Shown here one piece after another: positions 7,461 to 14,409 of a stretch of 25,230 nt of DNA. Numbering within the stretch: position 1 is the stretch's first letter; the number at the start of each line of letters is the position of its first letter. A model generated the notes under the pieces. The model was not told the DNA's origin, did not search any database, and saw nothing but the letters and a program-made list of their open reading frames with translations. The stretch comes from JAHFOW01 sp046350595 (GTDB taxonomy: Bacteria > Planctomycetota > Brocadiia > Brocadiales > Brocadiaceae): NCBI GenBank assembly GCA_046350595.1, contig JAXMAC010000043.1:1-25230 (forward strand). The letters run 5' to 3'. The position numbers were made by a program, and so were the translations under genes.

Positions 7461-8366
7461 TTATTGAAGTACGCTCATTTTTAAGGCTTCTACCGTGTTC
7501 TGTAGTAACATAACCACGGTTACAGGTCCAACCCCGCCCGGTACAGGCGTTATATATGAGGCCGCCTCTTTGGCAGTGGGAAATTCAACATCCCCTACCG
7601 TTTTCATCTTTGGTTTGCCGGTTTTAGGGTTTATTACCTGATTTCCCTGTGCATCGATTTCCTTTACACGGTTGATTCCCACATCGATTACAATAGCGCC
7701 CGGCTTGATCATATCGCCTTTAATCATCTCCGGCTTTCCGATGGCGGCAACCAGGATATCGGCCTTTTTCGTCTGTGCGGAAAGGTCTTTTGTCCCTGAA
7801 TGACATATCGTGGGTGTTGCTGACAGGTCAAGCAGTAAAAGGCTTACGGGTTTTCCAACAATGGCGCTGCGGCCAACGATGGTTGCTTCCTTACCCTTGA
7901 TATCCACGCCAATGGATTTGACCAGTTCAACGGCTGCCATTGCAGTACACGGCGCCAATCGTGTATTTCCATAAACAAGTTCGCCCATATTGGCAGGATT
8001 CATACCCTCCACATCCTTTTGCGGGGCAATTAATGTCTGTGCTTTTTTTGCATCAATACCTTCAGGTAACGGCATTTGTAATATAATCCCTGTTACCTGT
8101 GGATCACTATTTAGTTTCTTTATGTGTTCAATGAGAGCGCCTTCTTTTGTATCCGCAGGCAATTCATCAAGGGTGTATTTAATGCCGACTTCTTCACACT
8201 GCTTCTGTTGGTTCTGGACATAGAGCCGGGATGCTGCATTTTCACCCACTTGAACAGCCTTTAAATGCGGGTAATACCCCTTTTTCTTTAACGTGTCGAT
8301 TTCTTCAATAAGCCGTGTTCTCATCTTTGCAGCAACGGATTCACCATCAATAATTATTGCAGACAT
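7461..8366 (-). CDS. folD: FolD-type methylene-tetrahydrofolate dehydrogenase, altered cyclohydrolase site
   Basis: FolD interconverts methylene-, methenyl- and formyl-tetrahydrofolate, in purine synthesis and in the methyl branch of the Wood-Ljungdahl pathway used by anammox bacteria. The family signature runs from the N-terminal YV...CEEVGI block to the Rossmann motif VGRSAIVGKP and the ending TPVPGGVGPVTV; 301 aa is typical. The catalytic Lys (Lys56 human, Lys54 E. coli) in YVxxK is replaced: the protein reads YVQNQ, with Gln53. The Asp of KDVDG (Asp125 human) is Glu120 (KDVEG). The third active-site residue, Gln97 (LQMPLP), is kept. In the human enzyme Lys56 substitution removes cyclohydrolase but spares dehydrogenase activity, so this may be a dehydrogenase only. 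ATG 8366 has AGAGG upstream and is the first gene of its transcript. Confidence 0.92.
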   Translation of the reverse strand: MSAIIIDGESVAAKMRTRLIEEIDTLKKKGYYPHLKAVQVGENAASRLYVQNQQKQCEEVGIKYTLDELPADTKEGALIEHIKKLNSDPQVTGIILQMPLPEGIDAKKAQTLIAPQKDVEGMNPANMGELVYGNTRLAPCTAMAAVELVKSIGVDIKGKEATIVGRSAIVGKPVSLLLLDLSATPTICHSGTKDLSAQTKKADILVAAIGKPEMIKGDMIKPGAIVIDVGINRVKEIDAQGNQVINPKTGKPKMKTVGDVEFPTAKEAASYITPVPGGVGPVTVVMLLQNTVEALKMSVLQ

Positions 8367-8414
8367 ACGATAACCTCTTTTGATAAAAATTAACGATACC
8401 CTTTAAATCTAAAC

Positions 8415-8444
8415 ATTATAGGAAAACAAACTCTCCTATGGCAA
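8415..8444 (-). promoter_or_regulatory. Sigma70-type promoter for folD and downstream genes
   Basis: Read on the minus strand: TTGCCA (8444-8439), an 18-bp spacer and a perfect TATAAT (8420-8415), about 50 bp before the folD ATG. It likely drives folD, the glycosyltransferase, hemW and efp, and possibly genes further downstream. Confidence 0.7.
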
Positions 8445-8487
8445 GGAAAAACCCCGCTAAAGTGGTAGTTTTAGAGACATTAAATTA

Positions 8488-8516
8488 TTGACATACCCTG
8501 TCGTAACTGATAAAAT
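8488..8516 (+). promoter_or_regulatory. Strong sigma70-type promoter for ispH-ubiA
   Basis: A perfect -35 TTGACA (8488-8493), 17-bp spacer and TAAAAT -10 (8511-8516) place the transcript start near 8523, about 40 nt before the GTG start. It is back-to-back with the folD promoter, about 45 bp apart. Confidence 0.8.
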
Positions 8517-8563
8517 TACTCCTTATTTGTTTTTGTCATTTTTTTGGTATTTCGAGGTAGACA

Positions 8564-10306
8564 GTGAAGGTAAAGGTTGCAAAGACGGCAGGTTTCTGTA
8601 TGGGCGTCAGGCGGGCAATGGACATCCTGCTTGATGCCGCAAATGAAAAAAACAGCGATGGGGGGGTATATACAGACGGCCCTCTGATTCATAATCCCCA
8701 GGTACTTGAATATCTGGAAAAAAGGGGTATCAAGGTTGTTAAAGGACAAAACGACCTTTCTAAAAGCACCGTGGTAATCAGGGCCCATGGCGTCACCCCG
8801 GCACGAAGAAATGAAATCGAAAGTACAGGGGCAAAGGTTTGTGACGCCACCTGTCCTCATGTTATGCGGGTGCAGTCTATTATTAAAAAGTATGCTGCGC
8901 AGGGATATTCTACAATAATTGTAGGCGATAAGGGACATGCGGAAGTTGTCGGCTTACTGGGCTATGCAGAAGGCAGGGGTTATGTAGTCCAGGAACTGGA
9001 CGAAATAGAGCATCTGCCACCGATGGATAAAGTGTGCGTTGTGGCCCAGACGACACAGGATAGACGCATGTTTAAGGAGGCCATCGAGAGAATCAGGAAA
9101 CGCTACGGATGTTGTGAGACGTTTGAGACGATCTGCAGTTCCACATACAAACGGCAGGATGAAATTATCAGTCTCAGTAAATCGGTTGATGCTATGATCG
9201 TTGTTGGCGGCAGAGGGAGCGCCAATACGACCCGTCTGGTCAAGATATGCGAGACTCAGGGCACGCCAACATTCCATGTTGAAACTGATGCGGAACTCGA
9301 CCTTGAATTACTGAAAGATTACGAAACAATCGGCGTCACCGCGGGCGCTTCTACTCCTAACTGGATGATCAAAAGGGTTGTAGAGAAAGTACATTCTTAT
9401 AAAGTCGGCAAATATGGAAAACTTCTTTTTGGACTCAAGAATGTTGCCGATTTTTTCGTGAGGAGTTGCACCTATGTGGGATTAGGCGCGGCAAGTTTGA
9501 GCTTTGCAAGCGCCCTTTTAGTGGGGATTCAACCCCATTATGGTTTTTGCCTGATTGCAGCCCTGTTTATATTTTCGATGCAGGTCTTAAACCATTTTGC
9601 CAATAAAGATGCCGTTGCAATCAACGAGCCAGCGCGGGCTAAATTTTATGAAAAGAAAAGAACACTCATGGTTGGTCTCGGTATTGCTGGCGCTATTGCA
9701 TCCTTTATATTAGGATTTATCCACAGTAAACCTATTTTCTTCTGTATCTTTCTGGCCAGTCTTTTTGGCATCTTTTATCGTTTGGAGATCATTCCAAAAA
9801 GGCTGTCAAGGCTCATCCGTTATAGAAGCCTTGAACAAATACCAGGTTCAAAGGAAATTTTTTATGGTATTGCATGGGCAGTTAGTACAGCGTTGATACC
9901 TTTTCTCGGCATCAGGAGAAGTTTTATGCCTTCCCTTGCCGTTGCTCTTGCCTTTGCTTTCTGTCTTGCATTTATCAGGGCTATAGTTCTTGATGTTCGT
10001 GATATTCAGGGCGACCGTATTCTGGGGAAGGAAACAATCCCCATTGCAATTGGAAAAGAACTCACAAAAAAAATTCTTGTTATTATAACCGTCCTTCTGG
10101 CAATTTTTTTAGTGGCTGCGCCTTTGCTTGGATGGATAACAACATTGGGATTTTATTTACTCCCCTGCGTGGCTTATGCCGGGGGCTATCAATACTTATC
10201 ACATAAAAGGATTATTTCCGAAGGTTTATTACTCGAAACGATCGCAGATTTTAATTTTATCCTTGCAGGCATTATGGCATTTGTCTGGAAATCAAGCAAC
10301 TTTTAA
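8564..10306 (+). CDS. ispH: IspH (HMBPP reductase) fused to a UbiA-like membrane prenyltransferase domain
   Basis: Residues 1-278 are a complete IspH, the 4Fe-4S enzyme that makes IPP and DMAPP at the end of the MEP pathway: cluster cysteines Cys12 (GFCMGV), Cys97 (DATCPH) and Cys191 (TICSST), plus GPLIHNP, HGV and the GHAEVVG glutamate. Residues ~290-580 form a multi-spanning UbiA-family domain. Its second Asp motif (DVRDIQGD, Asp477/480/484) followed by GKETIP is intact, but the first motif, normally NDxxDxxxD, reads NHFANKDAV at 343-351 with all three canonical Asp lost. The frame is open throughout with no internal stop. The start is GTG at 8564 with GAGG just upstream. IspH alone is ~280-320 aa; fusions to ribosomal protein S1 are known in Firmicutes, but I know of no described IspH-UbiA enzyme. 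The prenyl acceptor is unknown. Confidence 0.9.
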   Translation: MKVKVAKTAGFCMGVRRAMDILLDAANEKNSDGGVYTDGPLIHNPQVLEYLEKRGIKVVKGQNDLSKSTVVIRAHGVTPARRNEIESTGAKVCDATCPHVMRVQSIIKKYAAQGYSTIIVGDKGHAEVVGLLGYAEGRGYVVQELDEIEHLPPMDKVCVVAQTTQDRRMFKEAIERIRKRYGCCETFETICSSTYKRQDEIISLSKSVDAMIVVGGRGSANTTRLVKICETQGTPTFHVETDAELDLELLKDYETIGVTAGASTPNWMIKRVVEKVHSYKVGKYGKLLFGLKNVADFFVRSCTYVGLGAASLSFASALLVGIQPHYGFCLIAALFIFSMQVLNHFANKDAVAINEPARAKFYEKKRTLMVGLGIAGAIASFILGFIHSKPIFFCIFLASLFGIFYRLEIIPKRLSRLIRYRSLEQIPGSKEIFYGIAWAVSTALIPFLGIRRSFMPSLAVALAFAFCLAFIRAIVLDVRDIQGDRILGKETIPIAIGKELTKKILVIITVLLAIFLVAAPLLGWITTLGFYLLPCVAYAGGYQYLSHKRIISEGLLLETIADFNFILAGIMAFVWKSSNF

Positions 10307-10320
10307 TAAATAGTACATCA

Positions 10321-11028
10321 ATGGAAGAAAAAAAACATAGTATATTCAGCCAATTTAAAAAAGATGTTAGACGGCGGATGATAACGGGTTTATTCCTTAT
10401 CCTGCCTGTCTATGTAACGTTTTTTGTGGTGAAGTTCCTTTTTGGCTTTATTGGTGGAACCCTTTCACCAGTAATAAGAAGACTATTGCAATTTTCTGGC
10501 ACTGCCCTACCCAAGAGTTCCCTTGATGAATTTATCATTACCGCACTTGGACTTATTCTCACGTTTGCATCACTCTATTTTATTGGCATCTTTGCTGCAA
10601 ATTTTGTGGGTAAGGCTATTATCCATTATTTAGAAAATCTTCTGACCAGAACACCCATTATTCGAAATATATATTCATCGGTAAAACAAATAATTCACGC
10701 TGTCAGCATGCCAGGAAAGCAGTCTTTTAAACGCGTGGTTTTTATAGATTTCCCCAGGGAAGGTACAAAATCCATTGGATTTGTCACTGGGTATACCAGT
10801 ATTAATAATGACAAGAAATTTATTAGTGTGTTTATACCAACCACTCCCAACCCGACAACGGGATTTTTAATTTACACGACAGAAGATGCCATTACCGATT
10901 CCAACCTTACGGTGGAAGAGGCATTTAAAACACTCTTTTCCGGTGGTGTGTTAACACCTAAGGATATAATTTCACCAAACAAAACATCACCAACTCAACC
11001 TTCAGGCAAAAACGAACATTCTTCTTAA
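10321..11028 (+). CDS. DUF502 family membrane protein
   Basis: A family of unknown function found widely in bacteria and plants. Two hydrophobic segments (about residues 19-48 and 68-96) precede a soluble domain with the family hallmarks TPIIRNIYSSVKQ, FPREG..SIGFVTG, VFIPTTPNPTTG and a C-terminal SGG. The 235-aa length is usual; the last ~20 residues are polar. It begins 14 bp after the ispH-ubiA stop and ends 10 bp before tRNA-Sec, so all three probably share one transcript. Whether it serves the UbiA-like domain cannot be told from the sequence. Confidence 0.85.
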   Translation: MEEKKHSIFSQFKKDVRRRMITGLFLILPVYVTFFVVKFLFGFIGGTLSPVIRRLLQFSGTALPKSSLDEFIITALGLILTFASLYFIGIFAANFVGKAIIHYLENLLTRTPIIRNIYSSVKQIIHAVSMPGKQSFKRVVFIDFPREGTKSIGFVTGYTSINNDKKFISVFIPTTPNPTTGFLIYTTEDAITDSNLTVEEAFKTLFSGGVLTPKDIISPNKTSPTQPSGKNEHSS

Positions 11029-11038
11029 AAAGTATTGT

Positions 11039-11135
11039 GGGAGTGCATGTCGGCTGGTGTCGGCGACGGACTTCAAATCCGGTTTGTCCCACGTATAGTG
11101 GGATAGGTGGGTTCGATTCCCACACGCTCCCGCCA
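11039..11135 (+). tRNA. selC: tRNA-Sec (selenocysteine, anticodon TCA)
   Basis: It carries selenocysteine to in-frame UGA codons. Seen directly: a long acceptor stem (GGGAGTGC against ACGCTCCC, seven pairs including one wobble and a C-A mismatch at the eighth), a 6-bp D stem with a TGGT tetraloop, an anticodon loop CTTCAAA with TCA, a long variable arm (TCCCAC, GTATA, GTGGGA), a T arm GTGGG-TTCGATT-CCCAC, discriminator G and an encoded CCA. The 8+5 architecture, long D stem and extra arm are diagnostic of bacterial tRNA-Sec. The anticodon stem has an A-G mismatch at its base. It lies 10 bp after the DUF502 stop. No selA, selB or selD is in the window. Confidence 0.95.
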
Positions 11136-11207
11136 AATATAATGTATAGGAATTTCAATACAAATCGTAGTGCTGGTGGTTTATCTCTGTAACAGGTTGC
11201 ACAGACC

Positions 11208-11234
11208 AAACGGTTTAAGCAGATTAAACCGTTT
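11208..11234. promoter_or_regulatory. Perfect 11-bp inverted repeat between tRNA-Sec and hypF
   Basis: AAACGGTTTAA (11208-11218), GCAGA, TTAAACCGTTT (11224-11234). A competing hairpin, TAAACC (11225-11230) with GGTTTA (11239-11244), shares its right arm. Only a weak T-rich tract follows, so it could be a weak terminator for the upstream transcript or an operator for hypF. Confidence 0.5.
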
Positions 11235-11244
11235 AAAAGGTTTA

Positions 11245-11271
11245 TTGCCGTACACCTTATCTTGCTACAAT
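11245..11271 (+). promoter_or_regulatory. Weak candidate promoter for hypF
   Basis: TTGCCG (11245-11250), a short 15-bp spacer and TACAAT (11266-11271), about 30 bp before the hypF ATG. The -10 is good and the spacing poor. Read-through from the upstream tRNA transcript is an alternative. Confidence 0.3.
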
Positions 11272-11274
11272 AAA

Positions 11275-11297
11275 AAGTCGCCGTAAGGCCTGATTTA
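11275..11297 (+). repeat. Dispersed repeat, copy 2 (AAGTCGCCGTAAGGCCT core)
   Basis: It matches 36-57 over AAGTCGCCG(T)AAGGCCT and the following ATTTA. It ends four bases before the hypF start codon and therefore occupies the place of a normal ribosome binding site (CCGTAAGG may serve). Confidence 0.55.
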
Positions 11298-11301
11298 TCA
11301 A

Positions 11302-13704
11302 ATGTACAGGAAAACGAGTATCCACATTACCGGTGTTGTACAGGGTGTTGGCTTCCGCCCTTTTATACATAATCTCGCACATAAATACCATCTCAAGGGT
11401 TTTTGTCTGAATGACTCACAGGGCGTCCTCATAGAAGTGCAGGGCGACATGATTCATGAATTCATTCAGGAAATAACTTCATCCCCCCCACCCCTATCAA
11501 AGATTGAAAGCATTGCCGCACAGATTCTTATCACAGACGTCACGTATAAAGATTTTAGCATCCGTGAAAGCGTATTTAACGAAGAGAATTTTTCCTTGGT
11601 GTCTCCTGATATTGCCCTGTGCGAAAATTGTTTAAGGGAACTTTTTGATCCTGCTGACAGACGTTATCTTTATCCATTCATTAACTGCACGAACTGCGGT
11701 CCGAGGTTTTCCATTATCAAGGACATACCTTATGACCGTTCCATGACTACCATGGCGTCCTTTACCATGTGTGAAGCGTGTGAGAAGGATTACCACGATC
11801 CAGGAAACCGCCGGTTTCACGCCCAGCCAAACGGATGTCATGAATGCGGACCTCGGGTATGGCTGGAGCAATGTGACAACTTACGAGGAACAATTTTGGA
11901 TTTTGGAGTTCGGATTTCGGATTTAAAAGCAAAATTCAAAACCAACCGGGATACTGTTATAAAGGCTATCAGCCTTTTAAAAGAAGGATACATTTTGGCA
12001 ATTAAAGGACTTGGTGGTTTCCACCTTGCCTGTGATGCTACAAACTATGATGCAGTAAAAAAACTGAGGGGAAGGAAGAGAAAGTCAAATAAACCGTTTG
12101 CCCTCATGGCTCCTGATATTGATACCGTAGAGAGTATTTGTGTTGTTTCTGAGGAAGAACGGATACTTCTTGAAGGAAGGGTCAGACCAATACTAATTTT
12201 GGAAAAGACATTTCCCAACTTAATATCTGAGGCTGTGGCGCCCCACAACAAAAACTTTGGTGTCTTGCTTCCCTACACCCCCCTTCATTATCTACTTTTT
12301 AGTTCTTCCGGGGTACAATTTACTGCCCTGGTAATGACCAGTGGAAACGTATCTGATGAACCCATAGTCACCTCAAATCAGGAAGCCATTGAAAAACTTT
12401 CGTCTCTTGCCGACTACGTTCTCTTTCATGATAGAGATATTTTTATGAGGGTTGATGATTCAATCGTGAGAATCGTAAAACCTACAGGAGTTTCGACTTT
12501 TAACGCTAAAATCCAAAATCCAAAATCTAAAATCCAGACATTTCGTCGTGCCCGAGGATTTGTTCCGAAAACTATAGACATTGGAGAGGAAATGAAAGAT
12601 ATACTGGCCTGTGGCGCTGAGTTAAAAAACACCTTTTGTCTTACCAGAGGAACAAAGGCAATATTGAGCCAATACATAGGTGATCTTGAAAACTATGAAA
12701 CCCTGGAGTTTTTAAAAGAGACCCTTAAAAACCTCAAAAAGGTATTTCGGGTGACTCCAGAAATTATTGCCCATGATCTTCACCCTGATTACTTGAGTAC
12801 CAGGTTTGCACTGGAATACGCTGACGAGATGGATATTCCAACCACAAATATTGTACCGGTTCAACACCACCATGCCCACATGGTAAGTTGTATGGCTGAG
12901 CATAACCTTAACGGTGAGGTTATAGGCGTGGCCTTTGACGGAACGGGATACGGAACGGACGGAAATATCTGGGGCGGGGAGTTCTTTATAGTCAGTCGTG
13001 AAAATTTTATACGGAAGGCTCACCTTGACTATGTTCCCATGCCTGGAGGTGAAAAGGCCATTCAGGAACCCTGGCGAATGACCGTTGCCTATTTATACCA
13101 GACTTTTGGCGATGATATTTTCAAAGCAGCACCCTCTTTTTTAAAACGATTCAATCAGAAAGATGTTGAAATAATAATTACGATGATTAAAAAAAAGATT
13201 AATACCCCCCTGACCTCTAGTGTTGGCCGCCTCTTTGATGCGATGTCTTCTCTGCTTGGAATAAGAGATACGATAACCTTCGAGGGCGAAGCGGCTATTG
13301 AATTGGAGATGGCTGCCGATTCAAGAGAAGAACAAGAACTACGATCGTATCCGTTTCGCATTATTCACGATGACCCCATTATTGTAGATATAAAACCCCT
13401 TATAAAATCAGTAGGGGAAGACCTTATAAAATCGGTAAAAATAGCAGCCATTTCTTACAGATTTCATCGCGCTCTTGTAATGATTATTGTAGAAATCTCA
13501 AAAATTTTAAAAACCCAGTGTGAGATAAGAGATGTTGTTCTGAGTGGCGGGGTATTTCAGAATAAACTACTCCTCAATTTAGCAGTAACATACTTGGAAA
13601 AGGAAGGATTTCAGGTCTGGTTCAACGAACAATTCCCTGCCAATGATGGAGGTATTTCACTGGGTCAGGCAGTAATTGCGTGGGAAAGATTGAGAGGTAG
13701 ATAA
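11302..13704 (+). CDS. hypF: Carbamoyltransferase HypF ([NiFe]-hydrogenase maturation)
   Basis: HypF converts carbamoyl phosphate and ATP to a carbamoyl group placed on HypE, the source of the cyanide ligands of [NiFe] hydrogenases. Domains in order: acylphosphatase (VQGVGFRPF, ~13-21), two zinc fingers (C107/C110/C129/C132 and C157/C160/C179/C182), a YrdC-like domain (IKGLGGFHLACDA, KSNKPFALM) and a Kae1-like domain (HHHAHMVSCMAEH, AFDGTGYGTDG, LSGGVFQN). At 800 aa it is longer than the usual ~750 because of two linker insertions (about residues 195-215 and 401-415) whose DNA is made of AAAATCC-type repeats. All catalytic motifs are intact. No other hyp or hydrogenase gene lies in the window. 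Confidence 0.95.
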   Translation: MYRKTSIHITGVVQGVGFRPFIHNLAHKYHLKGFCLNDSQGVLIEVQGDMIHEFIQEITSSPPPLSKIESIAAQILITDVTYKDFSIRESVFNEENFSLVSPDIALCENCLRELFDPADRRYLYPFINCTNCGPRFSIIKDIPYDRSMTTMASFTMCEACEKDYHDPGNRRFHAQPNGCHECGPRVWLEQCDNLRGTILDFGVRISDLKAKFKTNRDTVIKAISLLKEGYILAIKGLGGFHLACDATNYDAVKKLRGRKRKSNKPFALMAPDIDTVESICVVSEEERILLEGRVRPILILEKTFPNLISEAVAPHNKNFGVLLPYTPLHYLLFSSSGVQFTALVMTSGNVSDEPIVTSNQEAIEKLSSLADYVLFHDRDIFMRVDDSIVRIVKPTGVSTFNAKIQNPKSKIQTFRRARGFVPKTIDIGEEMKDILACGAELKNTFCLTRGTKAILSQYIGDLENYETLEFLKETLKNLKKVFRVTPEIIAHDLHPDYLSTRFALEYADEMDIPTTNIVPVQHHHAHMVSCMAEHNLNGEVIGVAFDGTGYGTDGNIWGGEFFIVSRENFIRKAHLDYVPMPGGEKAIQEPWRMTVAYLYQTFGDDIFKAAPSFLKRFNQKDVEIIITMIKKKINTPLTSSVGRLFDAMSSLLGIRDTITFEGEAAIELEMAADSREEQELRSYPFRIIHDDPIIVDIKPLIKSVGEDLIKSVKIAAISYRFHRALVMIIVEISKILKTQCEIRDVVLSGGVFQNKLLLNLAVTYLEKEGFQVWFNEQFPANDGGISLGQAVIAWERLRGR
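11893..11928 (+). repeat. GGATTTT/GGATTTC repeat inserted in frame in hypF
   Basis: Tandem ATTTTGG and GGATTTC units lie in the linker between the zinc-finger and YrdC domains and encode a peptide beginning ILDFGVRISDL that is absent from typical HypF proteins (judged from memory of the family). The orientation is opposite to the copy at 12508. Confidence 0.6.
12508..12535 (+). repeat. AAAATCC tandem repeat inserted in frame in hypF
   Basis: Four AAAATCC-like units in a row encode AKIQNPKSKIQ in the linker between the YrdC and Kae1-like domains. The same unit occurs in intergenic DNA at 4858-4875. Confidence 0.65.
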
Positions 13705-13767
13705 CAATGTTATTTACTTTGTTCCTACTATTTCATCAAAATTGCAGGGCCCGCCTTGATCATGTAT

Positions 13768-14301
13768 TTAATGCCGGATATGAGTGATGATTACTGTTGT
13801 CCACATCAGGAAGGCAATCACATATTTTATTACGGTAAATTGTGTAAGATGGCCGCAATAGAGTAGTATGAAGCTGATGGTGAAGGATTGGATAAACATC
13901 TTGGCCTTGCCCCACATGTTTGCTCCGAATTCTATACCCTTCGATTCTGCGTAACTCCTCAGGCTGCTAATGAGGAATTCCCTGGCTACTATGACAACGA
14001 CCATCCATGCCGGGATATTGTTATCGGTATGTTGTATCATTAAGATGAATCCACCGCAGACTATGATCTTATCAACAAAGGGGTCTGCTATACGCCCGAA
14101 GTCAGTCATGAGACCTTTCTTGCGTGCCAGATAACCATCCAGCCAATCTGTTGCCCATGCTATTGAATAAGCAATCAGGGCAATCGTGTAGCACCGATAT
14201 GATAAAAGTGCAAAAAATACGATTGCCAGTAAAAGTCGGGAGATAGTTAATTTGTTGGGTAAATTAAATGCAGTGGATTTCGAGATATCGAATGTGCTCA
14301 A
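13768..14301 (-). CDS. pgsA: CDP-diacylglycerol-glycerol-3-phosphate 3-phosphatidyltransferase
   Basis: PgsA makes phosphatidylglycerol phosphate in the cytoplasmic membrane. The CDP-alcohol phosphotransferase signature is complete: D52, DG at 55-56, AR at 59-60, G69, D73 and D77. Several hydrophobic spans surround it, and 177 aa is typical. The start must be TTG at 14301: GAGG lies five bases upstream and no in-frame ATG occurs before the conserved NLPNKLTISR. It is the last gene of the long minus-strand cluster, 108 bp after rimO with a dispersed repeat between. It is convergent with hypF. Confidence 0.9.
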   Translation of the reverse strand: MSTFDISKSTAFNLPNKLTISRLLLAIVFFALLSYRCYTIALIAYSIAWATDWLDGYLARKKGLMTDFGRIADPFVDKIIVCGGFILMIQHTDNNIPAWMVVVIVAREFLISSLRSYAESKGIEFGANMWGKAKMFIQSFTISFILLYCGHLTQFTVIKYVIAFLMWTTVIITHIRH

Positions 14302-14353
14302 TTGCGCCTCATTTCTATCTTTTGTCTTGCTCTTCTATGGATCATATACAAAG

Positions 14354-14381
14354 GTCATTGCGAACGACAGCGAAACAATCC
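14354..14381 (-). repeat. Dispersed repeat (GATTGYTTCGCTGTCG...CGCAATGAC), copy 2
   Basis: The reverse complement matches 1665-1692 at about 25 of 27 positions. It lies in the 108-bp gap between rimO and pgsA. Confidence 0.7.
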
Positions 14382-14409
14382 GTTCTTGAGATGTTTCGGG
14401 CTAACACCA

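Noticed and set aside
8516..8938. Minus-strand 140-codon frame over the start of ispH
   Set aside because: It lies opposite conserved IspH motifs and spans the promoter; no family resemblance.
10958..11209. Minus-strand frame over tRNA-Sec
   Set aside because: It runs through the tRNA gene; the CSVWESNPP-like peptide is a common artefact of translating tRNA T-arms.
11302..13704. HypF or a neighbour as a selenoprotein because of the adjacent tRNA-Sec
   Set aside because: All genes in the window have complete frames ending at sites consistent with family lengths; no in-frame UGA needs explaining.
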